Assembly: GCA_946221975.1 (NCBI GenBank) | Contig: CAMIGT010000032.1 | Span: 1-8,696, forward strand | Origin: an uncultured Blastococcus sp. | GTDB lineage: Bacteria; Actinomycetota; Actinomycetes; Mycobacteriales; Antricoccaceae | Direction: 5' to 3' | Length of the DNA: 8,696 nt | In this document: positions 1-6,105 of the stretch, in pieces | Layout: every line of letters begins with the position of its first letter | Position numbering within the stretch: the stretch's first letter is position 1 | Translations under genes and position numbers: made by a program | Notes under the pieces: model-generated | Seen by the model: the letters and a program-made list of their open reading frames with translations, nothing else | Database searches by the model: none | Told to the model about the DNA's origin: nothing

Positions 1-525
1 CTGCTCAAGCACGACGCCCTGCTCCGCCAGCAGCGTGGCGACATCGGGCGCAGTCGACGACGCGGTCAGCTGCTGCCCGTCGACGTTGATGGTGATGTCC
101 TTGGAGGTGGTGATCTCCAGCGTCGTCCCCTTAAGCGGGATCTGCTGGTCGCGGTCGGCCGAGACCTCGGCGTTGTCCGCCACGCCCAGCTCCTGCAGAG
201 CGTCATCGACGGTCAGGGCGGTGACGTACTGCTGCTCCTGGATGCCGTCGATGGTGTAGCTGACGGGGCGCGCCCGGGTCACGTTGATCGCTGTGCCGTC
301 CTTGACACCGGACTTCAGCGACGGACTGACGTCGTCACGCTTGTCGACATCGACGTCGGCATCGGCCAGGACGTCTTTGACGTTGGAGGAGTAGGTGGAC
401 ACGGTCTGCGACTTGCCGTCAACGACCACGTTTACGGACTTGCCGAGGGCCTTGAATGCAAACGTGCCACCGACGATAGCGATGACGGCAAGGATGCTCA
501 GGCCGACACGATAAGAAAGACGCAC
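1..525 (-). CDS. rpfB: Resuscitation-promoting factor RpfB-like protein, N-terminal half (cut by window edge)
   Basis: The first 175 residues are visible; the 3' end lies outside the window. A hydrophobic segment at about residues 6-24 is a signal peptide or membrane anchor. Then come three DUF348 repeats, each opening with a V/I-DG motif: VVVDG at 33-37, YTIDG at 90-94 and INVDG at 146-150, the last repeat being cut. Three DUF348 repeats after an N-terminal export signal are the layout of RpfB, where a G5 domain and a lysozyme-like Rpf domain follow and cleave peptidoglycan outside the cell to promote exit from dormancy. Those two domains are not in view, so the enzymatic part is inferred. 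GTG at 525 is the only sensible start: an in-frame TGA lies seven codons upstream, and a GGAG sits just before it. There is no cysteine in the visible part, hence no lipobox. Its position downstream of metG-tatD matches the mycobacterial rpfB locus. A DUF348/G5 protein lacking the Rpf domain remains possible. Confidence 0.87.
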   Translation of the reverse strand, partial: MRLSYRVGLSILAVIAIVGGTFAFKALGKSVNVVVDGKSQTVSTYSSNVKDVLADADVDVDKRDDVSPSLKSGVKDGTAINVTRARPVSYTIDGIQEQQYVTALTVDDALQELGVADNAEVSADRDQQIPLKGTTLEITTSKDITINVDGQQLTASSTAPDVATLLAEQGVVLEQ

Positions 526-547
526 GGTTCTCCGATGGTGATGTCAT

Positions 548-619
548 CCAGGCAGGGGAACAGGCGCGTCCGGGCACACGGGTGCCCCGAGGCAAAAGTC
601 CCGGACTTCCCCATCCTGG
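548..619 (-). promoter_or_regulatory. Structured 5' leader of rpfB: long hairpin with competing short hairpins
   Basis: Read on the minus strand, three segments pair in register with three downstream segments: CCAGG (619-615) with CCTGG (552-548), GGGGAA (612-607) with TTCCCC (560-555), and GTCCGGG (606-600) with CCCGGAC (574-568). This gives 18 base pairs with a 2x2 internal loop and a 7-nt bulge (561-567). Two local hairpins compete with the inner helix: AAGTC/GACTT (608-604 with 600-596), followed by Ts, and GGGCAC/GTGCCC (587-582 with 577-572, CCGT loop). The element starts about 10 nt after the predicted transcript start and ends 22 nt before the GTG of rpfB. Mutually exclusive helices suggest a switch or attenuator, but that is inference. 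It does not resemble a riboswitch class I can name. The M. tuberculosis rpfB operon is reported to be controlled by an RNA switch, which makes a leader element here plausible. Confidence 0.5.
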
Positions 620-633
620 CTTTCGGTCACAAG

Positions 634-639
634 ACTATA
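634..639 (-). promoter_or_regulatory. Predicted -10 box of the rpfB promoter
   Basis: The minus strand reads TATAGT, a good match to the actinobacterial TANNNT -10 motif. The hexamer 17 bp upstream (662-657, TAGCGG) is a poor -35. Transcription would begin near 627-630, giving a leader of about 100 nt that starts just before the predicted hairpin. This would allow rpfB to be transcribed separately from metG-tatD. Confidence 0.5.
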
Positions 640-669
640 ACGGGCTGGTTACGCTCCCGCTACCCCGCC

Positions 670-689
670 GTGACCTTTCGTGACCTATC
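670..689 (-). repeat. Tandem 10-bp repeat upstream of the rpfB promoter, possible activator site
   Basis: The minus strand carries GATAGGTCAC followed directly by GAAAGGTCAC, identical at nine of ten positions. The repeat places two GTCAC cores one helical turn apart on the same DNA face, at roughly -42 to -61 from the predicted rpfB start, a usual place for a response-regulator activator. The MtrA regulator of actinobacteria binds direct repeats of GTCAC/GTAAC-like half-sites and controls cell-wall genes including rpf genes in some species, so MtrA is the obvious candidate. That assignment is inference. A further inverted copy of the core (GTGACC, 630-625) lies at the predicted start site. 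Confidence 0.45.
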
Positions 690-725
690 CAACGCGCTCG
701 CTGTGTGCCCGCACTGAGCCGGCGG

Positions 726-1571
726 TCACGACCAGCGGCCGTAGACCCGCTCGGCGTTGTCGCTCACGGCGACGCACAGCTCGCTCAGATCGTCACCGCG
801 CTCCTGCGCGATCGCGCGCACGGTCAGCGCCGTGAGGTACGGCGAGTTCGGGCGCCCGCGGTAGGGCATCGGGGTCAGGAACGGCGCGTCGGTCTCCACC
901 ATCAGCAGCTCGCGTGGCGCGAGCACGGCCGCCTCGCGCAGGTCGGTCGACTTGGCGAAGGTGGTGTTGCCGGCAAACGACATGTAGTAGCCCAGGTCGG
1001 CGCAGCGCCGTGCCATCTCGGCATCGCCAGAGAAGCAGTGAAAGACGACCGTCGACGGGGCGCCTTCGGACTCCAGCACCCGGAAGACGTCGTCGTGCGC
1101 GTCCCGGTCGTGGATCATCAGCGCGAGCCCGTGCCGCTTTGCCAGGTCGATATGCCGACGGAACGACTCCTCCTGGACCTTCAGTGCGTCGTCCTCACGC
1201 GTGCGGTAGAAGTCCAGCCCGGTCTCCCCGACCGCCCGCACCCGCTGCTGTCCGGCGAGCGCGTCCAGCTGGTCGAGTGCTTCATCGAGCGCCGCCGCAT
1301 CGAGCCGCGGCGCGTCATTGGGGTGGACGGCGATCGCGGCCAGCACCCGTTCGTCGCGGGCGGCCAGCTCGGCCGCCCATCGCGACGAGTCGAGCGTCGT
1401 ACCCACCTGCACGATGCGGTCGACGCCGACCGAGGCCGCCTTGTCCAGCTCGGCGGCCGCGGTCGAGTCGACCGTCTCCAGCACGATGTCGAGGTGGGTG
1501 TGGTTGTCGACGACCGGCGCCGGGAGCGGCTCGGGCAGCGGCGGCGCTTCGCCGGAACGCCCGCGGCTCAT
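726..1571 (-). CDS. tatD: TatD-family metal-dependent hydrolase (3'-5' DNase)
   Basis: This 281-residue protein has the usual TatD length (about 260-280) and all the metal-site motifs of the amidohydrolase TIM barrel: HxH at residues 24-26 (in DNHTHLD), E116 in GETGLD, H154 in MIHDRDA, H178 in HCFSG, and D228 in ETDAPFLTP. The family comprises cytoplasmic Mg-dependent nucleases acting on single-stranded DNA or RNA ends and linked to repair of oxidised DNA; the physiological substrate here is unknown. I chose the ATG at 1571 rather than an upstream in-frame start at 1664 because it overlaps the metG stop as ATGA, and because residues upstream are arginine-rich antisense-like sequence with no family similarity. 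Translational coupling to metG is therefore likely. The gene lies between metG and rpfB, as in mycobacteria. No U-tailed terminator is visible after its TGA. Confidence 0.95.
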   Translation of the reverse strand: MSRGRSGEAPPLPEPLPAPVVDNHTHLDIVLETVDSTAAAELDKAASVGVDRIVQVGTTLDSSRWAAELAARDERVLAAIAVHPNDAPRLDAAALDEALDQLDALAGQQRVRAVGETGLDFYRTREDDALKVQEESFRRHIDLAKRHGLALMIHDRDAHDDVFRVLESEGAPSTVVFHCFSGDAEMARRCADLGYYMSFAGNTTFAKSTDLREAAVLAPRELLMVETDAPFLTPMPYRGRPNSPYLTALTVRAIAQERGDDLSELCVAVSDNAERVYGRWS

Positions 1572-3157
1572 GAGGTCGCGGGCGCGGGCTCGGCGTCGGC
1601 CTCGATCCGTGGGAAGAGGACCTCGCCCTTCGTCACGCTCGCACCGACCGGGAGCTTGCCCCACTCCGCCGCGCTCGACAGCGGCTGGTCATCCAGCGCG
1701 CCCAGCAACGCCGCGGCACCGAGCGAGTCCCACAGCTTGGCCATCGCGGTCGGCATCACGGGGTTGTGGAGTACGGCGACCGCCCGCAGCGCCTCGGCGC
1801 AGGTGTAGAGGATCGTCGCCAGCCGTTCGCGCGCCAGGGGCGAGTCGTCCTTGGCGACCTTCCACGGCTCCTGCTCGGTGATGTAGCCGTTGACCCGCGT
1901 GACGAAGTCGTGCGTGTAGCCGATCGCCTCGTGGATCTGCAGGTTGCTGATCGCGACGTCCGCACGCTGCGCAGCGTTGCGCAGGGCGTCGGCGACCTCA
2001 CCGTCGGCGTCGGTCAGCGCACCCGGCGAGGGCAGCACGCCGTCGAAGTACCGGCCGATCATCGCCGCGACGCGCGAGGCGAGGTTGCCGAGGTTGTTGG
2101 CCAGCTCGTCGGCGTACACCGCCTGGATGTGCTCCCAGGAGAACGAGGCGTCGGCGCCGAACGGGATCGACTTCATGAAGTAGTAGCGGTAGGCATCGGC
2201 GCCGAACGTGTCGACGATCTCGCGCGGGTGGATCGCGGTGGCGTTGCTCTTGGCCATCTTCTTGCCGCCGACCAGCAGGTAGCCGTGCACGTAGACGCGG
2301 CGCGGCGGCGCGATGCCGGCGGCCATCAGCATCGCCGGCCAGATCACCGAGTGGAAGCGCAGGATGTCGCGGCTCATCAGGTGTGTCGCCGGCCAGATCT
2401 CGGCGAAGTGCTCGGGGTTGTCGTAGACCTGGGCGGCGCTGGTGTAGTTCAGCAGCGCGTCGATCCACACGTACAGCACCTGCGTGGGGTCCCAGGGCAC
2501 CTTGATGCCCCAGTCGAAGGACGAGCGCGAGATCGACAGGTCGTGCAGCCCGGACTTGACGTAGTTGATGATCTCGTTGCGGCTGCCCGCAGGCGCGATG
2601 AAGTCGGGCACCTCGTCGTACAGCGCGAGCAGCTTGTCACCGAACTCGCTGAGCTTGAAAAACCAGTTCTTCTCGCTGACGATCTCGGTCGGCCGCTCGT
2701 GGATCAGACAGTTGCCCGCTGCGTCGACCTGGTCGTCGGACTTGAACTCCTCGCAGTCGACGCAGTAGCGACCGGTGTACTCGCCCTCGTAGACCCACCC
2801 GGCGTCGTACAGCCGCTGCCAGAACTGCTGCACCTGGCGGACGTGGTCCTCGTCGGTGGTGCGGATGAAGCGGTCGGGCTTGATGTCCAGCAGCTCCCAG
2901 GCCGGCTTCCACTCATCGCGCACCAGCTCGTCGACGAACTCCTGCGGGCCCTTGCCGTTCTTCTGCGCCGTGCGCATCACCTTCTGACCGTGCTCGTCGG
3001 TGCCGGTCAGGAAGTACACCCGCTCCCCGCGCTGCCGGTGCCACCGAGCGAGGACGTCGGCGGCGGTCGTGGTGTAAGCGCTGCCGATGTGCGGTGCGGC
3101 GGTCACGTAGTAGATGGGGGTCGTGATGAAGAACGACCCCGAGGGGATGTCAGGCAT
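1568..3157 (-). CDS. metG: Methionyl-tRNA synthetase
   Basis: Cytoplasmic class I aminoacyl-tRNA synthetase that charges tRNA-Met. The 529-residue product is close to the mycobacterial enzyme in length and lacks the C-terminal tRNA-binding domain of the E. coli form. Visible elements in order: the HIGH-type signature PHIGS (residues 22-26), TGTDEHGQK (51-59), a single zinc knuckle with C132, C135, C150 and H153 in the connective insert, YVWIDAL (229-235), and the KMSKS-type loop read as KMAKS (300-304). A helical anticodon-binding domain follows from about 350. I start at ATG 3157 because family similarity begins within ten residues. The longer in-frame extension to 3307 would run through the putative promoter and has no recognisable sequence. 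A GAGGG lies only 1 nt from this ATG, too close for a normal ribosome binding site; a TACCCT box sits 7 nt upstream, so a leaderless transcript is possible. Confidence 0.96.
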   Translation of the reverse strand: MPDIPSGSFFITTPIYYVTAAPHIGSAYTTTAADVLARWHRQRGERVYFLTGTDEHGQKVMRTAQKNGKGPQEFVDELVRDEWKPAWELLDIKPDRFIRTTDEDHVRQVQQFWQRLYDAGWVYEGEYTGRYCVDCEEFKSDDQVDAAGNCLIHERPTEIVSEKNWFFKLSEFGDKLLALYDEVPDFIAPAGSRNEIINYVKSGLHDLSISRSSFDWGIKVPWDPTQVLYVWIDALLNYTSAAQVYDNPEHFAEIWPATHLMSRDILRFHSVIWPAMLMAAGIAPPRRVYVHGYLLVGGKKMAKSNATAIHPREIVDTFGADAYRYYFMKSIPFGADASFSWEHIQAVYADELANNLGNLASRVAAMIGRYFDGVLPSPGALTDADGEVADALRNAAQRADVAISNLQIHEAIGYTHDFVTRVNGYITEQEPWKVAKDDSPLARERLATILYTCAEALRAVAVLHNPVMPTAMAKLWDSLGAAALLGALDDQPLSSAAEWGKLPVGASVTKGEVLFPRIEADAEPAPATS

Positions 3158-3170
3158 ACCCTCTAGGGTA
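3157..3170. promoter_or_regulatory. Palindrome TACCCT-CT-AGGGTA at the metG start, candidate leaderless promoter
   Basis: Two six-base arms form a perfect inverted repeat around CT. On the minus strand TACCCT (3170-3165) fits TANNNT and lies exactly 7 nt before the metG ATG, the spacing expected if the A of ATG is the first transcribed base. On the plus strand the same motif could act as a -10 for corA, with a leader of about 75 nt. No good -35 is visible on either side. Role as promoter or operator is inferred. Confidence 0.4.
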
Positions 3171-3226
3171 ATCAGGCGCGGGGTGCTGTTTTTCGGCCCT
3201 CGCCGCTCACCATGCATGCGTCGGGG

Positions 3227-3233
3227 AGGAAGG
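3227..3233 (+). promoter_or_regulatory. Ribosome binding site of corA
   Basis: The purine run GGAGGAAGG (3225-3233) ends 9 nt before the ATG at 3243 and decides that start. Another ATG at 3236 is only 2 nt from the run and is in a different frame. Confidence 0.7.
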
Positions 3234-3242
3234 TCATGAACG

Positions 3243-4343
3243 ATGGCTACCACCAACGAGCGCCGGTCCCGTCCGGCGCTCCCGTCGCTGAGCGTCGTAC
3301 GCCGCAAACCCGACCGTCAGGACACCGTGGAGCCACCCACGCATAACCCGCTCGTCGGCTGCGCCGTCTATCGCGACGGCGCGATCGTCGAGCGCTGCGA
3401 CGACTGGCGACGCGCCGCCGAAGTAGCGCGCGCGGAGGGCGGCTTCGTCTGGCTGGGGCTGTTTGAGCCGCAGGAAGGCGAGTTCGGCGAGATCGCCGAG
3501 GCGTTCGGGCTGCATCCACTGGCCGTCGAAGACGCGATGAGCACGCACAACCGGCCCAAGCTCGAGCGCTACGACGACAACCTGTTCATGGTGCTGAAGA
3601 CCGCGCGGTACGTCGAGCACGACGAGCTGACCGCCGAGAGCGAGGTGATCCGCACCAGCGAGGTCATGGTCTTCATCGGCAGCTACTTCGCGATCACCGT
3701 GCGGCACGGCAACTTCGGCGAGTTCTCCAACCTGCGCCACCGCCTGGAAAACGAAGACCGCGATCTGCTCGCGCTCGGCCCGGCGGCCGTCCTCTACGCC
3801 ATCTGCGACGTGGTCGTCGACCGTTACCTCGACGTGTGCAACGAGGTCGAGACCGACCTCGACGAGCTCGAGGAGAGCGTGTTCAGCCCGCGCAGCAAGA
3901 GCAAGGACGTCGACCGCATCTACCAGCTCAAGCGCGAGCTGCTGGAGCTGCGCCGAGCCGTCACGCCGCTCGCCGTACCGCTACAGTCGCTCGCGCACCG
4001 TCAGCTGCCGCTGGTGCCGAAGAAGATCCGCAACTACTTCCGCGACGTCGAGGACCACCTCACCAGGGTCCGCGAGACCGTGACGGGTCTGGACGAGCTG
4101 CTGACCTCGATCCTGCAGGCGCAGATCGCGCGCATCTCGCTGTCGGAGAACGAGGACATGCGCAAGATCACCTCGTGGGCGGCGATCTTCGCCGTACCGA
4201 CGGCGATCGCCGGCATCTACGGGATGAACTTCGAGTTCATGCCCGAGCTCAAGTGGGAGTTCGGCTACCCGCTGGTCATCCTGGTGATCGTGACCATCTG
4301 CTCGCTGCTCTACCGCGGCTTCAAGCGCAGCGGCTGGCTTTAG
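3243..4343 (+). CDS. corA: CorA-family magnesium/divalent cation transporter
   Basis: A 366-residue inner-membrane channel subunit of the 2-TM-GxN superfamily, which forms pentamers with a large N-terminal cytoplasmic funnel. The defining YGMN motif is at residues 326-329, directly after the first transmembrane helix (about 309-325) and followed by the acidic EFMPEL loop; the second helix is about 342-358, and the protein ends in the basic tail FKRSGWL typical of the family. The cytoplasmic domain contains the conserved segment HPLAVEDAMSTHNRPKLERYDDNLFMVLKT (91-120) and the long stalk helix (about 245-305). The N-terminal 35 residues are basic, proline-rich and probably disordered. Most relatives transport Mg2+, some Co2+, Ni2+ or Zn2+; the sequence does not decide which. 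It is transcribed divergently from metG and converges on bioQ; nothing ties it to either neighbour. The product is complete and of normal length. Confidence 0.93.
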   Translation: MATTNERRSRPALPSLSVVRRKPDRQDTVEPPTHNPLVGCAVYRDGAIVERCDDWRRAAEVARAEGGFVWLGLFEPQEGEFGEIAEAFGLHPLAVEDAMSTHNRPKLERYDDNLFMVLKTARYVEHDELTAESEVIRTSEVMVFIGSYFAITVRHGNFGEFSNLRHRLENEDRDLLALGPAAVLYAICDVVVDRYLDVCNEVETDLDELEESVFSPRSKSKDVDRIYQLKRELLELRRAVTPLAVPLQSLAHRQLPLVPKKIRNYFRDVEDHLTRVRETVTGLDELLTSILQAQIARISLSENEDMRKITSWAAIFAVPTAIAGIYGMNFEFMPELKWEFGYPLVILVIVTICSLLYRGFKRSGWL

Positions 4344-4350
4344 CCGCGGC

Positions 4351-4359
4351 TGTGGATAA
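4351..4359 (-). other. Perfect DnaA-box 9-mer between convergent genes
   Basis: The minus strand reads TTATCCACA, the exact consensus DnaA box. It lies eight bases after the corA stop in a 59-nt gap between two converging genes. It is a single copy without an AT-rich region, so it is not an origin. It may be a dispersed DnaA-binding site or a chance match. Confidence 0.3.
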
Positions 4360-4402
4360 CTGATCTGGACGGTCTCGACCGCACGCTCGACGGCGCCGAG
4401 GC

Positions 4403-4927
4403 CTAACCGGCGAGTGCGTCGATGACGACGTCCAGGCCTGCGGCGAACCTGTCCGGTCCGCTCGGCGCCTCGTCCGGCGAGGCGGCGCGCACCTGCGCGG
4501 CGGCGACCGAGCCGAGGATGTGGTGGACGACGACGTCCGTGGTCGCGGCGACGTCCTGCGCTCCGGTCTCCTTGAGCAGTACGCCGATCTCGCGCAGCGC
4601 GGGCACCGACTCGGGATCGAGCGCGTAGGCGATCGCGACCACGTCGGCCCCATCGGGCACCGGCAGCAGCGCGTCGCGGACGGCCACCACGTGGGATCGC
4701 AGTGCCGCGGACGGATCGTCGTCCGGTGCTCCGGCAGGCGGCACGTCAGCCAGTAGCCGCTCGGCGACCGCGGCGAGCAGCACCTGCTTGTTGGCGATGT
4801 GCCAGTAGATCGCGCCGGGCGCCACGTCAAGCTCGCGGGCGAGCCGGCGCATCGAGAGGTCGGCGAGCCCGAACTGCCGCAGGATCGACGTCGCGACGTC
4901 GATCACCCGCGCACGTGTCAGCGCCAT
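4403..4927 (-). CDS. bioQ: TetR-family repressor of biotin genes, BioQ
   Basis: A 174-residue one-domain-plus-ligand-domain regulator. Residues 5-50 form a TetR-type helix-turn-helix; the recognition region runs through LSMRRLARELDVAPGAIYWHIANK (24-47), and the rest is an alpha-helical C-terminal domain for dimerisation and effector sensing. The name rests on context: it is divergent from bioB, and the shared gap carries two TGAAC-N3-GTTCA palindromes that closely match the TGAAC-N3-GTTAC operator reported for BioQ of Corynebacterium and Mycobacterium. In those genera BioQ represses biotin synthesis genes when biotin is sufficient. The start at 4927 is chosen because GGAGGGG lies 9 nt upstream; in-frame ATGs at 4948 and 5011 lack a site, and the latter lies within the operator. 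Autoregulation is inferred. The general TetR assignment is nearly certain; BioQ is likely but not proven by the protein sequence alone. Confidence 0.85.
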   Translation of the reverse strand: MALTRARVIDVATSILRQFGLADLSMRRLARELDVAPGAIYWHIANKQVLLAAVAERLLADVPPAGAPDDDPSAALRSHVVAVRDALLPVPDGADVVAIAYALDPESVPALREIGVLLKETGAQDVAATTDVVVHHILGSVAAAQVRAASPDEAPSGPDRFAAGLDVVIDALAG

Positions 4928-4936
4928 CGGCCGGTT

Positions 4937-4943
4937 CCCCTCC
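4937..4943 (-). promoter_or_regulatory. Ribosome binding site of bioQ
   Basis: GGAGGGG on the minus strand, 9 nt before the ATG at 4927. It selects this start over the in-frame ATG at 4948, which lies upstream of it. Confidence 0.7.
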
Positions 4944-4965
4944 CTCATGTCCGCGCCTGTCCGCG

Positions 4966-4971
4966 ACCCTA
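4966..4971 (-). promoter_or_regulatory. Candidate -10 box of bioQ
   Basis: TAGGGT on the minus strand fits TANNNT. The start would fall near 4959, leaving a leader of about 32 nt with the GGAGGGG site. The -35 zone would fall within the left BioQ operator (4985-4997), consistent with autorepression. No consensus -35 is visible. Confidence 0.35.
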
Positions 4972-4984
4972 GCCCGGCGCGACT

Positions 4985-4997
4985 TGAACACCGTTCA
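4985..4997. promoter_or_regulatory. BioQ operator, left copy
   Basis: TGAAC-ACC-GTTCA is an exact 5-bp-arm palindrome matching the known BioQ site pattern TGAAC-N3-GTTAC. It lies on the bioQ side of the gap and overlaps the -35 region of the predicted bioQ promoter. Confidence 0.82.
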
Positions 4998-4999
4998 GG

Positions 5000-5005
5000 T
5001 AGCCT
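5000..5005 (+). promoter_or_regulatory. Candidate -10 box of the bioBAFD operon
   Basis: TAGCCT fits TANNNT and sits exactly between the two BioQ operators, overlapping the first base of the right copy. The start would be near 5012, inside the right operator, with a leader of about 29 nt. Bound repressor would cover spacer, -10 and start. The -35 position has no consensus match. Confidence 0.4.
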
Positions 5006-5017
5006 GAACACCGTTCA
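5005..5017. promoter_or_regulatory. BioQ operator, right copy
   Basis: A second identical 13-mer, TGAACACCGTTCA, 20 bp centre to centre from the left copy, so both dimers would sit on nearly the same face of the helix. It ends 23 nt before the bioB ATG. Confidence 0.82.
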
Positions 5018-5040
5018 AGTCCTTACCGTGAGGAGATTCT

Positions 5041-6105
5041 ATGTCCACGCCGTACGCCGCCCTCGCCGATCAGGTCCTCGCCGGGACGCCGATCGGCACC
5101 GACGACGCCCTCGCCATCCTGCGCGCGCCGGATCCCGACGTACTCGAGCTCGTCGCGGCGGCCGGGCGGCTGCGACGCAAGTACTTCGCCAACACGGTCA
5201 AGGTCAACTACCTGGTCAACCTCAAGTCCGGGCTGTGCCCCGAGGACTGCGGCTACTGCTCACAGCGCCTCGGCTCGCAGGCCGACATCCTGAAGTACAA
5301 GTGGCTGACCCCCGACGAGGCGCTCGCGCAGGCGCAGGCCGGCTTGCGCGGTGGCGCGACCCGCGTCTGCATGGTCTCCAGCGGTCGCGGACCGACGAAC
5401 CGCGACGTCGAGCGGGTTGCCGGGATGGTCGGCGCGCTGAAGGAGGAACATCCCGACGTCGAAGTGTGCGCGTGCCTCGGGCTGCTGCGCGACGGGCAGG
5501 CCGAGCGGTTGCGCGAGGCCGGGGTCGACGCCTACAACCACAACATCAACACCGCGCAGTCCCACCACGACGAGATCGTCTCGACGCACACCTACGCCGA
5601 CCGCGTCGACACGGTCGGCAAGGCAAAGGCTGCCGGGCTGTCGCCGTGCTCGGGGCTGATCGCCGGCCTCGGCGAGACCGACGAGCAGCTCGTCGAGGCG
5701 CTGTTTGCACTGCGCGATCTGGAGTCGGACTCGATCCCGGTCAACTTCCTGATGCCCTTCGATGGCACTCCCCTGGCCGGCACGTGGGAGCTCACTCCCC
5801 TGCGGTGCTTGAAGATTCTTGCGTTAGCGCGGTTCGTCTGCCCGGACCGCGAGGTGCGGATCGCCGGCGGGCGCGAGATGCATCTGCGCTCACTGCAGGG
5901 GCTGGCCCTCAACGTCGCCAACTCGATCTTCCTGGGCGACTACCTCACCTCCGAGGGCCAGGCCGCCGCCGCCGATCTCGAGATGATCGCCGACAACGGG
6001 TTCGTCGTACTCGGTGCCGCGGCGGTTGCCCCGGCCCCGGGCGCGTCGCATGACCCGGCGATCCGACGCCGCGGTGCAGGCACCGAGCTCGCGCCCAATG
6101 CCTGA
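5041..6105 (+). CDS. bioB: Biotin synthase (radical SAM)
   Basis: Converts dethiobiotin to biotin by two radical sulfur insertions, the last step of the pathway, in the cytoplasm. The 354-residue protein carries the radical-SAM cluster motif C66-x3-C70-x2-C73 (CPEDCGYC) and the residues expected to hold the sacrificial [2Fe-2S] cluster: C110, C143, C203 and R278 (in AGGREM). YNHNINT (165-171) is the family's characteristic segment. GAGGAG at 5030-5035, five bases before ATG, supports the start. It is the first gene of the operon, downstream of the BioQ operators, and its last 8 nt overlap bioA. The C-terminal tail after about residue 322 is alanine/proline-rich and probably not catalytic. Codon 262 is TTA (5824-5826), inside a short patch of AT-richer codons; I saw no other in-frame TTA in the window's genes. 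Confidence 0.97.
   Translation: MSTPYAALADQVLAGTPIGTDDALAILRAPDPDVLELVAAAGRLRRKYFANTVKVNYLVNLKSGLCPEDCGYCSQRLGSQADILKYKWLTPDEALAQAQAGLRGGATRVCMVSSGRGPTNRDVERVAGMVGALKEEHPDVEVCACLGLLRDGQAERLREAGVDAYNHNINTAQSHHDEIVSTHTYADRVDTVGKAKAAGLSPCSGLIAGLGETDEQLVEALFALRDLESDSIPVNFLMPFDGTPLAGTWELTPLRCLKILALARFVCPDREVRIAGGREMHLRSLQGLALNVANSIFLGDYLTSEGQAAAADLEMIADNGFVVLGAAAVAPAPGASHDPAIRRRGAGTELAPNA

Noticed and set aside
535..717. A 60-codon open frame on the plus strand in the tatD-rpfB gap
   Set aside because: No ribosome binding site or recognisable domain; it lies opposite the rpfB promoter and leader, whose features explain the region better.
705..1808. A 367-codon open frame on the plus strand antisense to tatD
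   Set aside because: Its product is arginine-rich with no domain, and it mirrors the well-supported tatD gene; high GC leaves long open frames on the opposite strand.
1766..3166. A 466-codon open frame on the plus strand antisense to metG
   Set aside because: Composition (V, D, R, G-rich without motifs) is that of a complementary-strand shadow; metG on the minus strand has all family signatures.
3236..3238. ATG upstream of the chosen corA start
   Set aside because: It is in a different frame from corA and only 2 nt after the ribosome binding site.
4330..4347. GCGGCT/AGCCGC hairpin across the corA stop codon as a terminator
   Set aside because: The stem is only 6 bp, overlaps coding sequence and has no T run after it on either strand.
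5024..5029. TACCGT as the -10 box of bioB
   Set aside because: It fits TANNNT, but transcription would start within or after the ribosome binding site at 5030-5035; the TAGCCT box at 5000 is better placed.
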